A stretch of DNA of 64,000 nucleotides from Arbacia lixula (taxonomy: Eukaryota; Echinodermata; Echinoidea; Arbacioida; Arbaciidae), in assembly GCA_963669155.1 (NCBI GenBank), contig OZ022595.1:3979642-4043641 (forward strand). The letters are read 5' to 3'. The stretch's first letter is position 1, and each line of letters starts with the position of its first letter. The notes below the pieces were generated by a model. That model was not told the origin of the DNA. It ran no database searches and saw only the letters and a program-made list of their open reading frames with translations. This document shows positions 11,201 through 22,294 of this stretch, one piece after another. The position numbers and the translations under genes are program-made.

Positions 11201-14200
11201 TTTGACGCCGATACGCTCAAAGACGAATTCACCTCTGACTCGATCTCTGATTGCGTTTCATCCTGTCAATCTGTGAACCCGGATGCAATTGCTGCAACGA
11301 TGGGAGAGAGATGCTTATGTACATTAGCAACTACTGTCGGTTTGGCTGATCTCCCTTTTTATTATGACATGTGTGATCAGCCAGAAAATGTCACTCAACT
11401 TTGGAGACGAGTTTACACTAGTGAGTATTTCGACATTCCCAATATCTGTAGGAAGTGTGGCTTTTTCGTCGGAGTATCAGAAAAGATGTGAGATCTATAC
11501 TGCCACATCAAAAGTATACTAAAAAAGAGAGATGCTGTAAAGCAGTCTAAACTAGTAGGCCTACGAGCCTATCAAATTTCCTGAATTCCATACATTGGTC
11601 CATGCTTGGTCCATGCTTAGGTCTTTGCTAGGCAACACTTGTCCAAGCAGCTCTTAATGTGTCCGCAGTTTATTTTTTTTTTCATTTCCATTAACGCACT
11701 ATATACAGTCATAATCACTACGTGATAATAGCAATTCATGTACAAGAAAACAGTTATCTTTATTTCAAATTAAGCCAAACATTACAGTTTACTTTTTGAA
11801 TTCATCCTGTCGTTGAAACTAATAATCACAGAAATCACAATGATAGCATTGGAAAAGATTCACCACTGCATTCCTTATCATTTTAAACGTGAATTGCTAG
11901 TTCCGACTGGTGGATTTATATATTTTAAGTCATAAAAGATGGCACATTGAATTTTCATAGCCCCAAATTGGACACTCAAGATAAATAGCACATAAGATGC
12001 GTCGTAGGCAATATATAACAAGAGGTGATTTGCTTTACCTTAATCTTCCCTCATTTTCATTCAATCTTTTTACAGCCTCATCAGGTTTTTGTGAGCCCTT
12101 GGAAATATCACATGGGACAGTAGAGCCGAACATCACGTGGTTCGGATCCATCGTCAGCATCTCTTGTGATTCCGGGTACAGCTTGACAGGGGCCTCCAGC
12201 CTGCAGTGTGGACCTGGTGTATCAACCTATCATCCAGTCTGGAATAATTCTATTCCAATTTGCACTGAAACACCAGGTAATATATCACAACAGAGTTTTA
12301 TAATAAAAGCGAAACAAGGACAAGAGAAGATAAAGAGGCGAACAATGTGCAACATTTTCTTTATGACGGTACAGGGGCTTATCCTGATGACAGCCCGTGG
12401 GGCCATGATTACAAGATATACGTACACGTGTCATGTATATCGCACACAAATATGTGTACCATTTCCAAATTCCGGGAAATACTCGTTTCACCCTACCATC
12501 CTTCTTTACTGAGCAATGTGGATTAAGTAAATCGCTGAAGGACACAAGCGCCACGTTAACGTTTGAACCCGAAACTATGACTTCATAGTGTACAGTTCAC
12601 AACCACTATATATATATATTGATCTTCACTTGAGATTTATTCAAGTGAATCGTCATATAATGTTGCTCCTTAGTTATACAAGCATGGTGCAATGTGAACC
12701 TGTATCTTAAAGAAGGCCGATACTATGTACTGATTGCGGAGCAGTATTTTCATTGCCATCGAATTATTATTTGCGTTTTTTATTTTGAAATAGGTGTTAA
12801 GACCTCACCCTCTTACATGCAATTGCACGAGTCTGGAACAGTTTGGCAAACATTTTCAAAGCATGAAACTTTTCAATGAATTCATCTGAGAGTCGGAATG
12901 TATATCAAGGGACGGGGCGTTGTGTGTTTTTCTAAGGCTCATGACAATTATGTTAATTTGCACACAAAACGAAATTTTTTGACGCAATTCATGAATTGCT
13001 AGACAGTAGTGTCGTATAGTTAAAAAAAAACATGAAATACCTGTTATCTTCTTTCATAACTGCAAGTGAAAGTTTGAACTTAAAGTGTTTGAGTTTCCCT
13101 CATCATCAGATCTTATCACAAACAAACAAGAAGTGTACACCACTTGTAACACCACTAATCTGATGGACTAAATTGGGTGTTGTTCTTCATAATAGCATTC
13201 ATAAAGTATGAATGTGTGTGTCCCAGTAAATGCCATTTTCAGCTTTTACATTCTGAGGGAATTACTTGAACATTTTTAACATCGTGTTCGCTACTCCCCC
13301 TCCCAACGACTCTAACTAAGGTTTATTTGATCCGAACCCACGCAAGAGACAGAATTTCCATGTTTTATTACACTGCATGAACAATTATACATGAACAGTG
13401 ATCTCGCAGCCTGGTAATGGCCACACAATGTATGTATAATTTCCATAAATGTGCATTTGGATGACCCTTCTTTCCTTATTGCCCCCCCCCCCCCCACACA
13501 CACACACTAGAACCGGAAACTACAACTGCTGAGGAAGTAACAAGCATTGCGACTTCAGAAGGTATGTCTGAAACTGATTACTGTCTATGCTTGACTAGTG
13601 AATACACCGTGTGATAGTTGATCAATGCGTTATTAGGATCTAATATGAAATCATATGCAAAGTACCAAGGGACGAGTGTAAGGATAAGAGTGACAGTCAG
13701 TGGTCGAATACAAATGGTGGAACACTTAATGCGAAATATCAGTTCTTCGTCAGCATCTTCAGGCTATAAACGGTATCGCACATGCATAAATAAGAAAGTT
13801 AAACGAAAAAAACAAGATCATGTGGAAAAGATCATGAAATATCATTCAATGTTAACTTCATTGTGCTTCGACATAGTCTTCCTATTAGATCGTTTTATGT
13901 ATCTATACGTGTATCTACTTGGTTATAATAAAGTGAGATTTCATACAATGTGAATGCACGGAAAAAAGACTTTTCTTGTATTTGTAGCTACCTACTAATG
14001 AAATGTATTTCCACAACTTCTTGTTTTCTAGTTTTTGAAACAGCGACAGCTCGAGTAGAAGGTAAGAATCACAGTGCATACCATCAACACATCATATCAC
14101 TCGTGTACAATAGGATTGTATGAGAGATTATTGATTATAGTTAACCAACACCATTCAGGGGGATATGGGTAAAATGCAATCATAACTTAAGTTTACTTAA

Positions 14201-16212
14201 TATTTTGTTTGTTTGGACTAGTTTTTGTAGCTGGAATTCTAATCTAATGTCGCATATTTTGGTTTATTCATATGACTTTCTGCATAGGTACAAACTGTTC
14301 CCTTAACAACGACATTAGCTTGCTATGCTTATGGTTATATACATTTGTATTAGGTTACACGCACATTATTAGTTGAGCTTACAAGTTGCTTTACTAAGAT
14401 CTTTTCCTTCATGAATTCCTTTTCAACACTTATATCTTTGTTTATATCATAAACCTCGTAAATGTCGTAAACAGACAAGTGACAACCCAAGAACATAATG
14501 TCCCTGGCTTGTTTGTGACAAATGTGAAGACAAACGAAAACGAAGAAAATCATAATGGTACATTATTTGGTGATTATTCAGATAGCTCTGTCCATAGCCT
14601 CCTTATTTTGCAGACCATATTTCCTATACTAGTTACTCGGTAACGGAGAACTAACCACCTTATTCGAAGTATTCATTTTCCTTCTTTTGTAGACCATATT
14701 TCTTTATACTCTATACTCGGAAACGGAGGACTAACCATCCTAATCCGTCGTATTCATGAATGATTTGTCCTTATTTGCTAGAGGGTCAACGCGCTACGTG
14801 TCTCGTCAATAAAGCTTTGCTCGCATCGACGGCTGTACTGGGGTTCCTCCTTCTGATGACTGTGACGAGTTGGATCGCATCTCGATGTCGACCTTCTCGC
14901 TGTCCGAGGAAAACATCAGCTGATCAGGTAAATTAATATACATGCACATACTAGTAGACGATAGTTATTATCATTATCTCGTATGTCAACTAGTCAGAAT
15001 AGGCAGTTGGTGATGTTTTTCGGCCGTTGGGTGTCATCACCGTGGCTTAGTGAACAAGGAGTTCCTGTCATAGTACACTGGGTTATAATACGTTTATTGG
15101 TCTAATGATAAGGACATAGATCACAGACGATGGTAACAGTATTGAAGTGCTTTGTGTTGAAATCATTTGGAACACTTCAATGAACAGCCTTAATGCTCTA
15201 CATTGTCTGCACTATTATGACAAAATATTTCACCTGGACGTATGGTAGCGCTTAGAAAATTCTACACTGGGGTCTTTAGGTCTGAAATTGATTCTAAACA
15301 AAAGGGGCAACATCAGCTTATTAATTATATAGGGTCCACAAGACGACCACAATACTTCGAGATAGGAATAGGATATAGGATATGAATGATAAATGGTAAA
15401 TGATAAATGTAATAAAGGTAATAACCTGCGACGGACTGAGGCCTTGTATCCCTCCCATTCCTTTGAAGACAATACTGCAGCAAATAATATTAACCCTTTG
15501 CTTACGGTTTTTTTTCTGACTTTGTGAAGTCTGGCCCAATTAGGATGTCAAAATGTGCAGTAACCAAAAGTGAATCATAAGGTATTTAAGGTTCATAAAT
15601 AGAATGTTGTCTATTGTATGAAAAGCAAACGGTATGGAAATCGTGCTGCTTAGAATCTGAGTGAAAAAAGGAATTATTAAAGAATGGGTTAATAGAAATC
15701 TGGGGTTGTTTTTTAAAAGATTTAATCGTTTACCCACATACCTAGGTGACCATGCAAACTTTAATTAGGCCTTTAATTGGTTGAACAAACTACATATAAC
15801 ACAGCCCCAATAAGATGTGTCTTGCAGAGTGTCAGCATTGCACCTCTTAATCACATGTTTTCACCAGATCCCTCATGTGTACCTCGACATGACAAGGTCC
15901 AGTGGTAACACCAGTGAAGCCATAGCCATGCGTACCCTCACATCGGCTCCACTAAGTTCACGTGACGTAAGCATGGATCTTCCCCAGGGTCCCCCAAGCT
16001 GCACCAATCCGACAACCAAACCCGCTGATCTCGTGTTCTACGAATCCGTCCCAAACGTACAGAATGTGGCAAGCTCCTCGAAGTACTACGAGAACACCGA
16101 TGACTTACGCGACCCCGACGAAGATGAGTTCGGCTACATCCTCCCGAACCCGAGATCAAAACAAAATGCCGAAGTGAATCCGTCGTCCCCCGCCCCTATC
16201 ACACAAGCGTAA
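8137..16212 (+). CDS. Receptor gene 1: CUB-SRCR-WSC-CCP type I membrane protein
   Basis: Ten exons with GT/AG junctions: 8137-8221 signal peptide; 9026-9361 CUB; 10058-10279 and 10712-10795 SRCR; 11175-11420 WSC; 12076-12276 CCP; 13511-13561 and 14032-14061 stalk; 14782-14927 transmembrane; 15868-16212 tail. The coding total is 1,746 nt, 581 residues. All junctions are phase 1 except the last (phase 0), and the reading frame is continuous. The signal peptide starts MSSVLLFTLLYLAC and cleavage is likely after ...VTQA. Exon lengths match genes 2 and 3 exactly except for one extra tail codon. Its CUB and WSC domains are the most divergent of the three. Known family roles (SRCR and CCP in innate recognition, tyrosine motifs in signalling) suggest a surface recognition receptor; ligand and function are not known. 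Exons were predicted by eye; untranslated exons were not located. Confidence 0.87.
8518..8745 (+). pseudogene. Relic CUB exon upstream of the working CUB exon, unit A
   Basis: After a good acceptor (TTTTACAG) comes a clear copy of the start of the CUB exon (...SLDCDDRATITSPAFPDNYP), then an extra base in an A-run shifts the frame and stops follow. Similarity fades after the segment matching DPLNKLN-GW. The same relic with the same +1 shift lies in unit C, and a shortened version lies in unit B. A whole-exon duplication therefore preceded the gene duplications. Splicing exon 1 into the relic would end translation early. Confidence 0.85.
9026..9361 (+). CDS. Gene 1 exon 2: CUB-like domain
   Basis: 336 bp, phase 1-1, 112 residues. 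The CUB signature is ATITSPAFPDNY, then VEWNIL, and near the end GNRLTILFTSS and RRGFNLTIS. The second and third canonical CUB cysteines (before EW, and before the ...DP segment) are absent. What remains is an N-terminal LDC and a C-terminal ISCYE, plus one extra Cys (ILCML) only in this copy. By eye about 32 of 111 residues differ from gene 2. Confidence 0.85.
9679..9933. other. Intronic sequence with a tRNA-like box B on the minus strand
   Basis: On the minus strand near 9770-9800 a run ending TTCGATTCCCGCC followed by ATCGCT resembles a tRNA T-loop/box B and 3' acceptor strand. No cloverleaf or matching 5' strand was found, so this is at best a decayed tRNA-derived SINE. Copies lie at 26252-26446 and 50557-50790. 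On the plus strand it leaves an open frame of about 64-84 codons in each copy, probably by chance. Confidence 0.3.
10058..10795 (+). CDS. Gene 1 exons 3-4: SRCR domain, split by an intron
   Basis: Exons 10058-10279 (222 bp) and 10712-10795 (84 bp), both phase 1-1. The start VRLVNSD, GNWTRVCEDDF and the hallmark ALVICRQLGYPA identify a scavenger receptor cysteine-rich domain. The second exon supplies LDDCSVSYEEC and VQC. Eight cysteines are visible, the number usual for group B SRCR domains. A possible second acceptor lies a few bases inside the first exon (CATGCAG). Confidence 0.87.
11175..11420 (+). CDS. Gene 1 exon 5: WSC domain
   Basis: 246 bp, phase 1-1. PGYIGCYRF, SISDCVSSC, DAIAAT and RCLC match the WSC (cell-wall integrity and stress component) cysteine pattern, ending in LWRRVY. 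Six cysteines are present. The late CxG...CGG pair seen in many WSC domains is missing. WSC domains are known as putative carbohydrate binders. Confidence 0.82.
12076..12276 (+). CDS. Gene 1 exon 6: CCP/Sushi domain
   Basis: 201 bp, phase 1-1. Four cysteines in Sushi order (FCEPLEISHGTVEP, SISCDSGYSLTG, LQCGPG, PVWNNSIPIC), with the conserved Trp before the fourth Cys. This is a complement control protein module, usually a protein-protein contact domain. Confidence 0.9.
13484..13510 (+). repeat. Poly-C tract at the splice acceptor of the stalk exon, unit A
   Basis: About 14 consecutive C followed by a short CA repeat, directly before the acceptor of exon 13511-13561. The same place has about 20 C in unit B (30102-30121) and about 16, interrupted by TG, in unit C (53982-54002). 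The homopolymer serves as the pyrimidine tract. Confidence 0.85.
14782..14927 (+). CDS. Gene 1 exon 9: transmembrane helix
   Basis: 146 bp, entering in phase 1 and leaving in phase 0. After EGQRATCLVNK comes a ~20-residue hydrophobic segment (ALLASTAVLGFLLLMTVTSW), then a basic, Cys-containing stop-transfer region (SRCRPSRCPRK). The two juxtamembrane cysteines could be acylated, which is inference. Confidence 0.88.
15868..16212 (+). CDS. Gene 1 exon 10: cytoplasmic tail with tyrosine motifs
   Basis: 114 residues and TAA. Tyrosine motifs in order: VYLDM (YxxM, the PI3K p85 SH2 class), VFYESV (fits the ITIM pattern V-x-Y-x-x-V), KYYENT (YxN, GRB2 class) and GYILP. The motifs lie among acidic and Pro/Ser/Thr-rich linkers (DDLRDPDEDEF). 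All of them are kept in genes 2 and 3. Phosphorylation is predicted from pattern only. Confidence 0.85.
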   Translation: MPHVYLDMTRSSGNTSEAIAMRTLTSAPLSSRDVSMDLPQGPPSCTNPTTKPADLVFYESVPNVQNVASSSKYYENTDDLRDPDEDEFGYILPNPRSKQNAEVNPSSPAPITQA

Positions 16213-18348
16213 TTAGGGTAACCAGATAGGAGTGAGGGTTGGGGTGGGGTAGGTGCAAATCTACACACGGACTCAATATCCAGTATGCCATCCAACACAA
16301 ATATGATATGTAAGCTTTTCACTCTGAAGTGCGTAGAGCAGTTGATGCAGAAACAAAATGGCGTAAAGCGTTTGCCACATGAAATACACAGAAATCCCAT
16401 AAAAGAGTAGTGTCTTTTGCGCACTATGCTTTAATGTACTTACGATAGCTTGGTTGTGTGTGCCCTATCACAGCCTAAATGATATTGTCCCTCATTCAAA
16501 ATGATCACCATTTCTTATCCTCTAAAGCTCCTCACCCTCCCGTAAACAAATTATGATGGAAGGTACACTGGTCGTAAGCTGCGCACTCATGTATATCATG
16601 TATGTATGTATGTATGTATGTATGTATCTGTACCTTATCGTGAGTTTACTTGTCTGCACATTTGCCTGGCGGGGAAATTTATTTTCTAATCATCGCAAAA
16701 AAAGGCATGCTATGATCTCATTATATGAGTAATTACAACAATCAAATATTTATAAAAAGAAGAGATTATCGCTTTGCGTAAAATGATATTGATTTTAAGA
16801 ACTAGATGGAAGCATCATATGTGGAGTAATTAATTATCATTGTGCTGTATATATTGTATCAGTGAAAAGATACCATGTTTAGAAAAGTCAAACGTAATAT
16901 TTCGTATAATTCACAGTACATGCTCAAATTAGACACCACTAGAATCCTCGTGCGTTTTAATTGTTTTTGTTTTTTGTTTTAGCGCTTTTGATATGGCGGG
17001 GGAAATATGCTGAATGCAACGATCTCCCTTTTTTGGGGTAGCAGTTCAAAACGTTGATAATCAAAAAAAAATGCGCAAAGAAAAGTTTAGTCAAGCTATT
17101 AATCTTAAGCTATTAATTTGGAATGGCCTTCAGAAATGTATCAACGACTATGCATCTTGGGTGTAATCGTCTGCCTTTCACTTTTACAGTATAAATGAAG
17201 ATGTTATTGATACGTACAGTATTTCATATCACCATTTTGAAAGTTTTTTTTTCTACGAATGAATAAAATGAAGCGTAAACTAAGGTGTCTTTTTTTTTTA
17301 AATTTTGCTCAACGATGCGTACTTTGTGTGATAGTTTACCGTGCTGCAACAACCTACTGTATACATGATTTGCATCTCTAGTGTTAAATGCTATTTGTAA
17401 ATTTGGATGTGTACATTTAAAGATCATAACATTGACTGTGAACTTCATTGATGGGATGGATCTTTTCATTAGCAATAAAGCAATTCTGAAACAGGTTGTT
17501 TAAATGTTATATTACAAGACGGTTTATGATATGCCACAATAAACATTTATACCATATAGTATAGTATAGTTTAACTAATATGCTTTTTACACTGGAAAAA
17601 TGTCCTTAGCCCCGTACTATAGGTGGGGCTATTTAGCCCCACCTATAGTACGGGGCTAAGCTTGGACCACTTTCTGTTTACATTGGTTTTTACCAAAGTG
17701 AGCGAGCCCCACCTATAGTCCAGGATTATTTGGCCAAGCAAAAAGGCAGGGCTAACCCCGCAATTGCAGGGCCAAGCCATTGTCCGGGGCTAAGAGCGCC
17801 AGTGTAATCAGAAACGAAAAATAGTACAGGGCTATAATTACGAAAAACTGGTAGACAGATTCTTTCAAGAGCGCGTCAGGATTTCTTTATATTTACGATA
17901 TTCAGCAGTATTTTTTTATCAAAGATATTGCGTGCATTCTAATAGCCTAGTTGCGATAAAGTAGGCATACAATTTCTTCAAGGGTGGTTGGGGGGTTATT
18001 AATACACCACAATGATAGGTTGGCAGTTTATTATAGATAGTACGGGCTTTTAGATTGACGGTAAACCGATACTACAAAATTTCTTCAAAGAGCTTGGCTT
18101 TGCTTTACTATTAGCTTCGATTGAATGCCAGTTCCAGAAGACGGACTTTACTTTATTAATAATATTATTACGATAACCCGACATCTTATTTCATGGGCGA
18201 TCCTGGCTTAATGAAGCCTGTCAATTACGATAAACTGGTGGTTTCTTAAAGTGCGGGCTTTTCTTTATTAATAGCGACGATTGACTGATGGTTTCAAATT
18301 GGATCCCATATCCTCTGACAAGGTTTTCAATATCACAGAATAAGAAAG
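16213..18348. other. Unit A 3' flank of gene 1
   Basis: No open gene. It contains a GTAT microsatellite (about 16590-16627), candidate AATAAA polyadenylation motifs (17262-17267, 17474-17479, 17538-17543; the last is also present in unit B at 36379-36384), a hairpin MITE (17590-17804), and from 17820 AT-rich DNA with imperfect internal repeats around CTTTATTAATA. Confidence 0.5.
17590..17804. mobile_element. Small MITE with an internal perfect hairpin, unit A
   Basis: Ends CACTGG...CCAGTG flanked by TA on both sides. Near the left end, 17606-17660 folds on itself (CTTAGCCCCGTACTATAGG and its complement, separated by a short loop). Related GGGGCTAA and AGCCC motifs recur through the element. 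Unit B has the same insertion at about 36435-36650, so it predates the A/B duplication. Confidence 0.65.
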
Positions 18349-19413
18349 TGTAGCAGCACTAAATTGCATATTGTATGATTATTTTGGATCGTAGATGGCG
18401 TCGTACGTTATTTATATATTGTTTGTATATCACCATGGTTGCTGGAATCTACTTTCGCGCCCGCAGTTTCCCGGCTGTTCTAGGATCCTTATTTGCATAA
18501 AGGCGGGCAATTATCGTACGCTAATTGGACGCTGCTGAAGCCGGCGAATCCCGACTGCAGCCCGTTGAATCCTATTTAAGGAAAATGTTGATTGAAAATC
18601 TAGCTCTTCTCTTTCAATCTGCCGTTGACGACCGACACCTTCACGCGTACGGGTGCAGTAGCCCTGCATGGAGAGCCACGCGTGAACCATAATCTGTACG
18701 ACGATTGATTTTACATGTCAGTGCCTAGTGGGAAATAATTCCCAGTTCGACCGAATACAGTGCGTTCTGCTCCATTTTTGAGTTTCAATAAGAAACATAG
18801 TTTCTCTCGGGAGCACGTTTTGAACCATTTTCGACAGCTAGGCCCGACATGGCCTAACAGACAGTCAACCGTTCTTCCCTGTCGGCATTCACGGAGCGGC
18901 ACGACTCACCGCTGCTCATTCTTCGTCGCCGGCGATCGTCATCATCCACGAGTGGCACGACTTACCGCTGCTCGTTCATCGTCGTCATCGTCGACCGTCG
19001 TCATTCACCGAGTGGCACGACTTGCCGCTGCTCGTCCATCGTCGTCATCGTCGACCGTCGTCATCGTCGACCGTCGTCATCCACCGAGTGGCACGGCTTA
19101 CCGCTGCTCGTCCATCGTCGTCATCGTCGACCGTCGTCATCCACGAGTGACACGACTTGCCGCTGCTCGTCCATCATCGACATCATCAGCATCCATCGTG
19201 AGCATTCTTAATTTATGTGTGATTATTGTTTCGTTATCATATGAACATACATCCTGCGTGATGTAACCTTTTGTTTATTATGAATCAAACCACAAGAAAT
19301 CTACTTCTTTGAGTGATTGTCTAATTTCTGTCCACAAGAATAAAAAAAAGGTAATTTGATCGTTTGTACATAGCCACACAGCTAACAACACCCACACGCA
19401 TCGTATTACTAAA
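18349..19413 (+). mobile_element. Solo LTR related to the Gypsy element
   Basis: 1,065 bp present only in unit A; the empty site is in unit B at about 37185-37190. It starts TGTAGCAGCAC, ends ...ACTAAA and is flanked by the 4-bp repeat AAAG (18345-18348, 19414-19417). Both the end sequences and the 4-bp duplication match the complete Gypsy element in this unit, though the interior is unrelated by eye. It has a TATTTAAG box (18573-18580), a likely start region around CTCTTTCAATC, and an AATAAA motif (19339-19344), as expected for U3-R-U5. A coding interior is lacking, so this is the product of LTR-LTR recombination. Confidence 0.82.
18890..19185 (+). repeat. CGTC-rich minisatellite inside the solo LTR
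   Basis: Imperfect tandem units of about 60-75 bp, with GAGTGGCACGACTT, CCGCTGCTCGTCCATCG and CGTCGTCATC repeated four or five times. It lies downstream of the TATA-like box and creates a low-complexity Arg/Ser/His/Val frame (18760-19266) that is not considered a gene. Confidence 0.8.
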
Positions 19414-20885
19414 AAAGTATTCGACGTTGTTTGATAAAAAAAAAATGATTTATTTAATTGTACATATCTCCTTGGTTTTATAAGAGTAATAATAATACAT
19501 CTAAACTATTAATTTTCGACACACCGACTGCATTTATTCAACCTAAGGTATTAATGTTATTTTGTAAAGAAACCTTTCGTGGATGTAATAGGCAAATGAT
19601 GTAACTGGACATGAAGGAAGGTGAAAATAGGAGAATTATGTTGCTTTGATTTAATTTTCGATTGGGAAAATGGATTCCAGACCAGCTTATTGAGCGAGAT
19701 TCCTGAAATGAATCAATGTAGTAGAAAAACATTACATATATATGTGGTGGATGAAGGGATGGGGTGGGAACATGATCGAAGAAGGTGTGTCTAGGGGAAA
19801 GCTGGACAAACAAACAAAACGAAGAAGAAAATCACGTTTAGCAGTTGCTTGAGGAAAGTGTTTTAACAAAATGCTTGTGTGAAACGTGAAACCATGTCAT
19901 GCATATGGGAAGCGAGGTGCAAGGGAAATGTGCAAGAATATGGGTGGTAGTAATCATATACATGATCATCATCATCATAAAGCTACATGAGAAAGCACAA
20001 TCACGCATGGTACTACTTGACTTTGTGCTAAATATACATTTTAGAATCATCACAATAATACATGCGACCTTTACCCTACGAAGCATAGGGGTAGTTTCAC
20101 TAACTCAACCAAGTCTTGTTTTCTTTCTATGTTGGTGAAGATGGTGGAGGGCATGTGAGGCATGTGAGTGTATTGATTGAATGTGTGGAAGGTAATTGTC
20201 ATGTTCACAGTCATCTTACTTAGAAACACAAGGAAAAAGAATAATTCATTTATACCCTACATGCCTAAGACAATGGACAAGGCTGCATTTATTCAACGTA
20301 ATGAATGTATTTACGGCACAATCAATTAAACACTCCTTGTCTCTTATTTGGAATGTCCTGCCATAGAAATAACAAATACGAAATTAACACGTGCTTTTAA
20401 AGAGGCGGCGAAGCATCACCTCATTCAGCCAATACTCTTCATGATTTTATTGTAGTACGCCCAAATAATACTTGTTTCTTTTGTTGTGTTGATAACCACC
20501 CATGACTTCGTATACGGCAATATTGTCGTCTAGTCTACAAAGTTGTTCTTGTGTTGACTTTCGTAGTAGGGTCCACGTTTATAATCACATGAAGTAGCTG
20601 GAGTGATACATTTCTGTTCAAGTGTCATATTCCATATTCCATCTCTCTCTCTCTCCGCTTCCCCTCTCTCCTAATCTATCATCTATATAATGTAATTGAC
20701 AATTAGCATACCTACAAGTTAGGACTTATTATGAAAATCCTTCTGTTTGATTTTTCTTTCGGCAAAATAATAATTAATCAAATACTGATCATCTAGTATC
20801 CTAAACAAAATCAGTCCATCAAATTAAATATTCGTTTTGTCACTCATACTTTGAGACTCTTCATACCTATGAGATTTAAGAGAAT
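19414..20885. other. End of unit A, intergenic
   Basis: AT-rich DNA shared with unit B (37406-38903). It contains a decayed LINE fragment (20313-20455) and a CT microsatellite at about 20641-20658, expanded to more than 40 bp in unit B. No gene seen. Confidence 0.5.
20313..20455 (+). pseudogene. Decayed 3' end of a LINE reverse transcriptase ORF, unit A
   Basis: Translation gives SIKHSLSLIWNVLP, then after a frameshift EITNTKLTRAFKEAAKHHLI. This resembles the conserved C-terminus of many non-LTR retrotransposon ORFs (a W-N-x-L-P motif followed about 15 residues later by a FK-rich segment). The same relic is in unit B at about 38310-38452. Confidence 0.4.
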
Positions 20886-22290
20886 GTCCATGCACTAATG
20901 TTGATGTTAAAAGATTTGCAACATTCTGTTTCGATTTTTACATAATTATATTAAAGGCTGTTGTCTCATGCAAATACACGTTTGTGGTTGAAATAAGCTA
21001 TTCATGAACAACTGTAATAAATCCATTACGTGTGCTTTGGTTTACTTTTCAATGCTTCCACTTACACATTAAAATTCATAATCTAATTGTTAATAACTAG
21101 CGGAGAGTCAAATCGAAAACGGGAAGGGGCATTTGGAGGGAGCAGTGTTGGGTTCACCTTGGCATGCGGTATTCTGGATGTTGTTAGAAACTGTTAAGCA
21201 ATAATCTTTGCAGAAACGTTCCATAACGATTTTTGACCGATTGATGCTCGGGATTCGCGTGTGCACAGGGATACAGAAAGACCACCTCACGCAACACATT
21301 AACAAACATAATTTCCTTAAACTACAGGGCAAGAAAAACCTTTTTACCTTGTTCTTTTACCTTTTTACCTCGTAACTTGTTTTTTTTGCCACAAAAACTG
21401 CCGCTCTATGTGATTTATGTGTAATTATAGAAATCGCATCAATGGCGCATGAAGAATGAAAAAGAAGCGATATACTGTACAGTAGAAGCAGCTCACACAA
21501 AATACGCAAACAATTCCGCCACCTGCCCTCTAGAGGCGATATTGTATAAGGACTACTCCATTTGTTTCTTTAGTAAATTATTGATGGACCTTATTTGTAT
21601 CTGATTTGAGTGGGGTGTCCGCGTTGCATTTTACAGTCGTACAACACCTCGAGACAATATTTCAGGCACGCACAAAACATAATTGTATCGCTCAATTAAC
21701 ATCATATAACATATAAATATATTTAAGGAAACGACAACTTAATTTTTGTGGAGAACCGTGCTGAAATATGATTTCTTTGTAAACTTGATATTCTATTCTA
21801 TCCTCGTGAAATGGATGTGAAAGTAAACTATGCATGTGAATGTGAACCTTTGAAATTCTGATAGATGGCCATGGAATAAGTGAATATTGCAGCAAAAAAT
21901 GAAATTTTGTTTTGATTTGTTTGGATGACGTGTTTACTGGTGTGGATACTTCAATACTTACGCAAACGGTCTTGCCTACTATGACGACGACGAATAAGCA
22001 GCAAAAAGATTTTGTACCCTGAAAAAATAAAAACTATTTAATGAATACCAACATGATCTTTCGGGTTTTTTTTAGTATATACTATTTAACAAACATAACA
22101 ATTGCTTTTGTTTCAATGAAGTTACAAGTACTCGTATACGGGTGGTAGTTTGACACGATGCAGTTAAAGATATTGTTTATGATAACAATCGTGTAATGAC
22201 TACAAGTCACCCAGTAATTAGTTGCTACAACCGTAAGAGGCGTCGTATGGTCCGTATAGGGCTTGTAAAAGATCCCTTTTATAGTGGTGT
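20886..22290. other. Unit B 5' flanking DNA, no gene seen
   Basis: Matches unit A 606-2000 apart from small indels; for instance it lacks about 28 bp present in A near 1965 and in C near 47865. It ends at the TTAA site of the inserted transposon. Confidence 0.5.
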
Positions 22291-22294
22291 TTAA

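Larger units (their letters stand above)
606..20885 (+). repeat. Tandem segmental duplication, unit A (contains receptor gene 1)
   Basis: Homology to units B and C begins near 606 (a stretch starting CATGCACT, followed by a run ending in GATTTGCAACATTC that recurs at about 20930 and 38935) and ends where unit B starts at about 20886. The unit holds the 5' flank, ten coding exons, the 3' flank and a terminal CT-rich microsatellite. Without its private insertions (the Gypsy element and a solo LTR) it is about 14 kb. Identity to B and C is high in introns and flanks by eye. Confidence 0.85.

Noticed and set aside
15938..16159. 73-codon minus-strand frame over the tail exon, also at 33530-33751 and 63423-63644
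   Set aside because: Antisense shadow of the conserved cytoplasmic tail exon.
18760..19266. 168-codon Arg/Ser/His-rich frame
   Set aside because: Produced by the CGTC-rich minisatellite of the solo LTR; low complexity and no domain.
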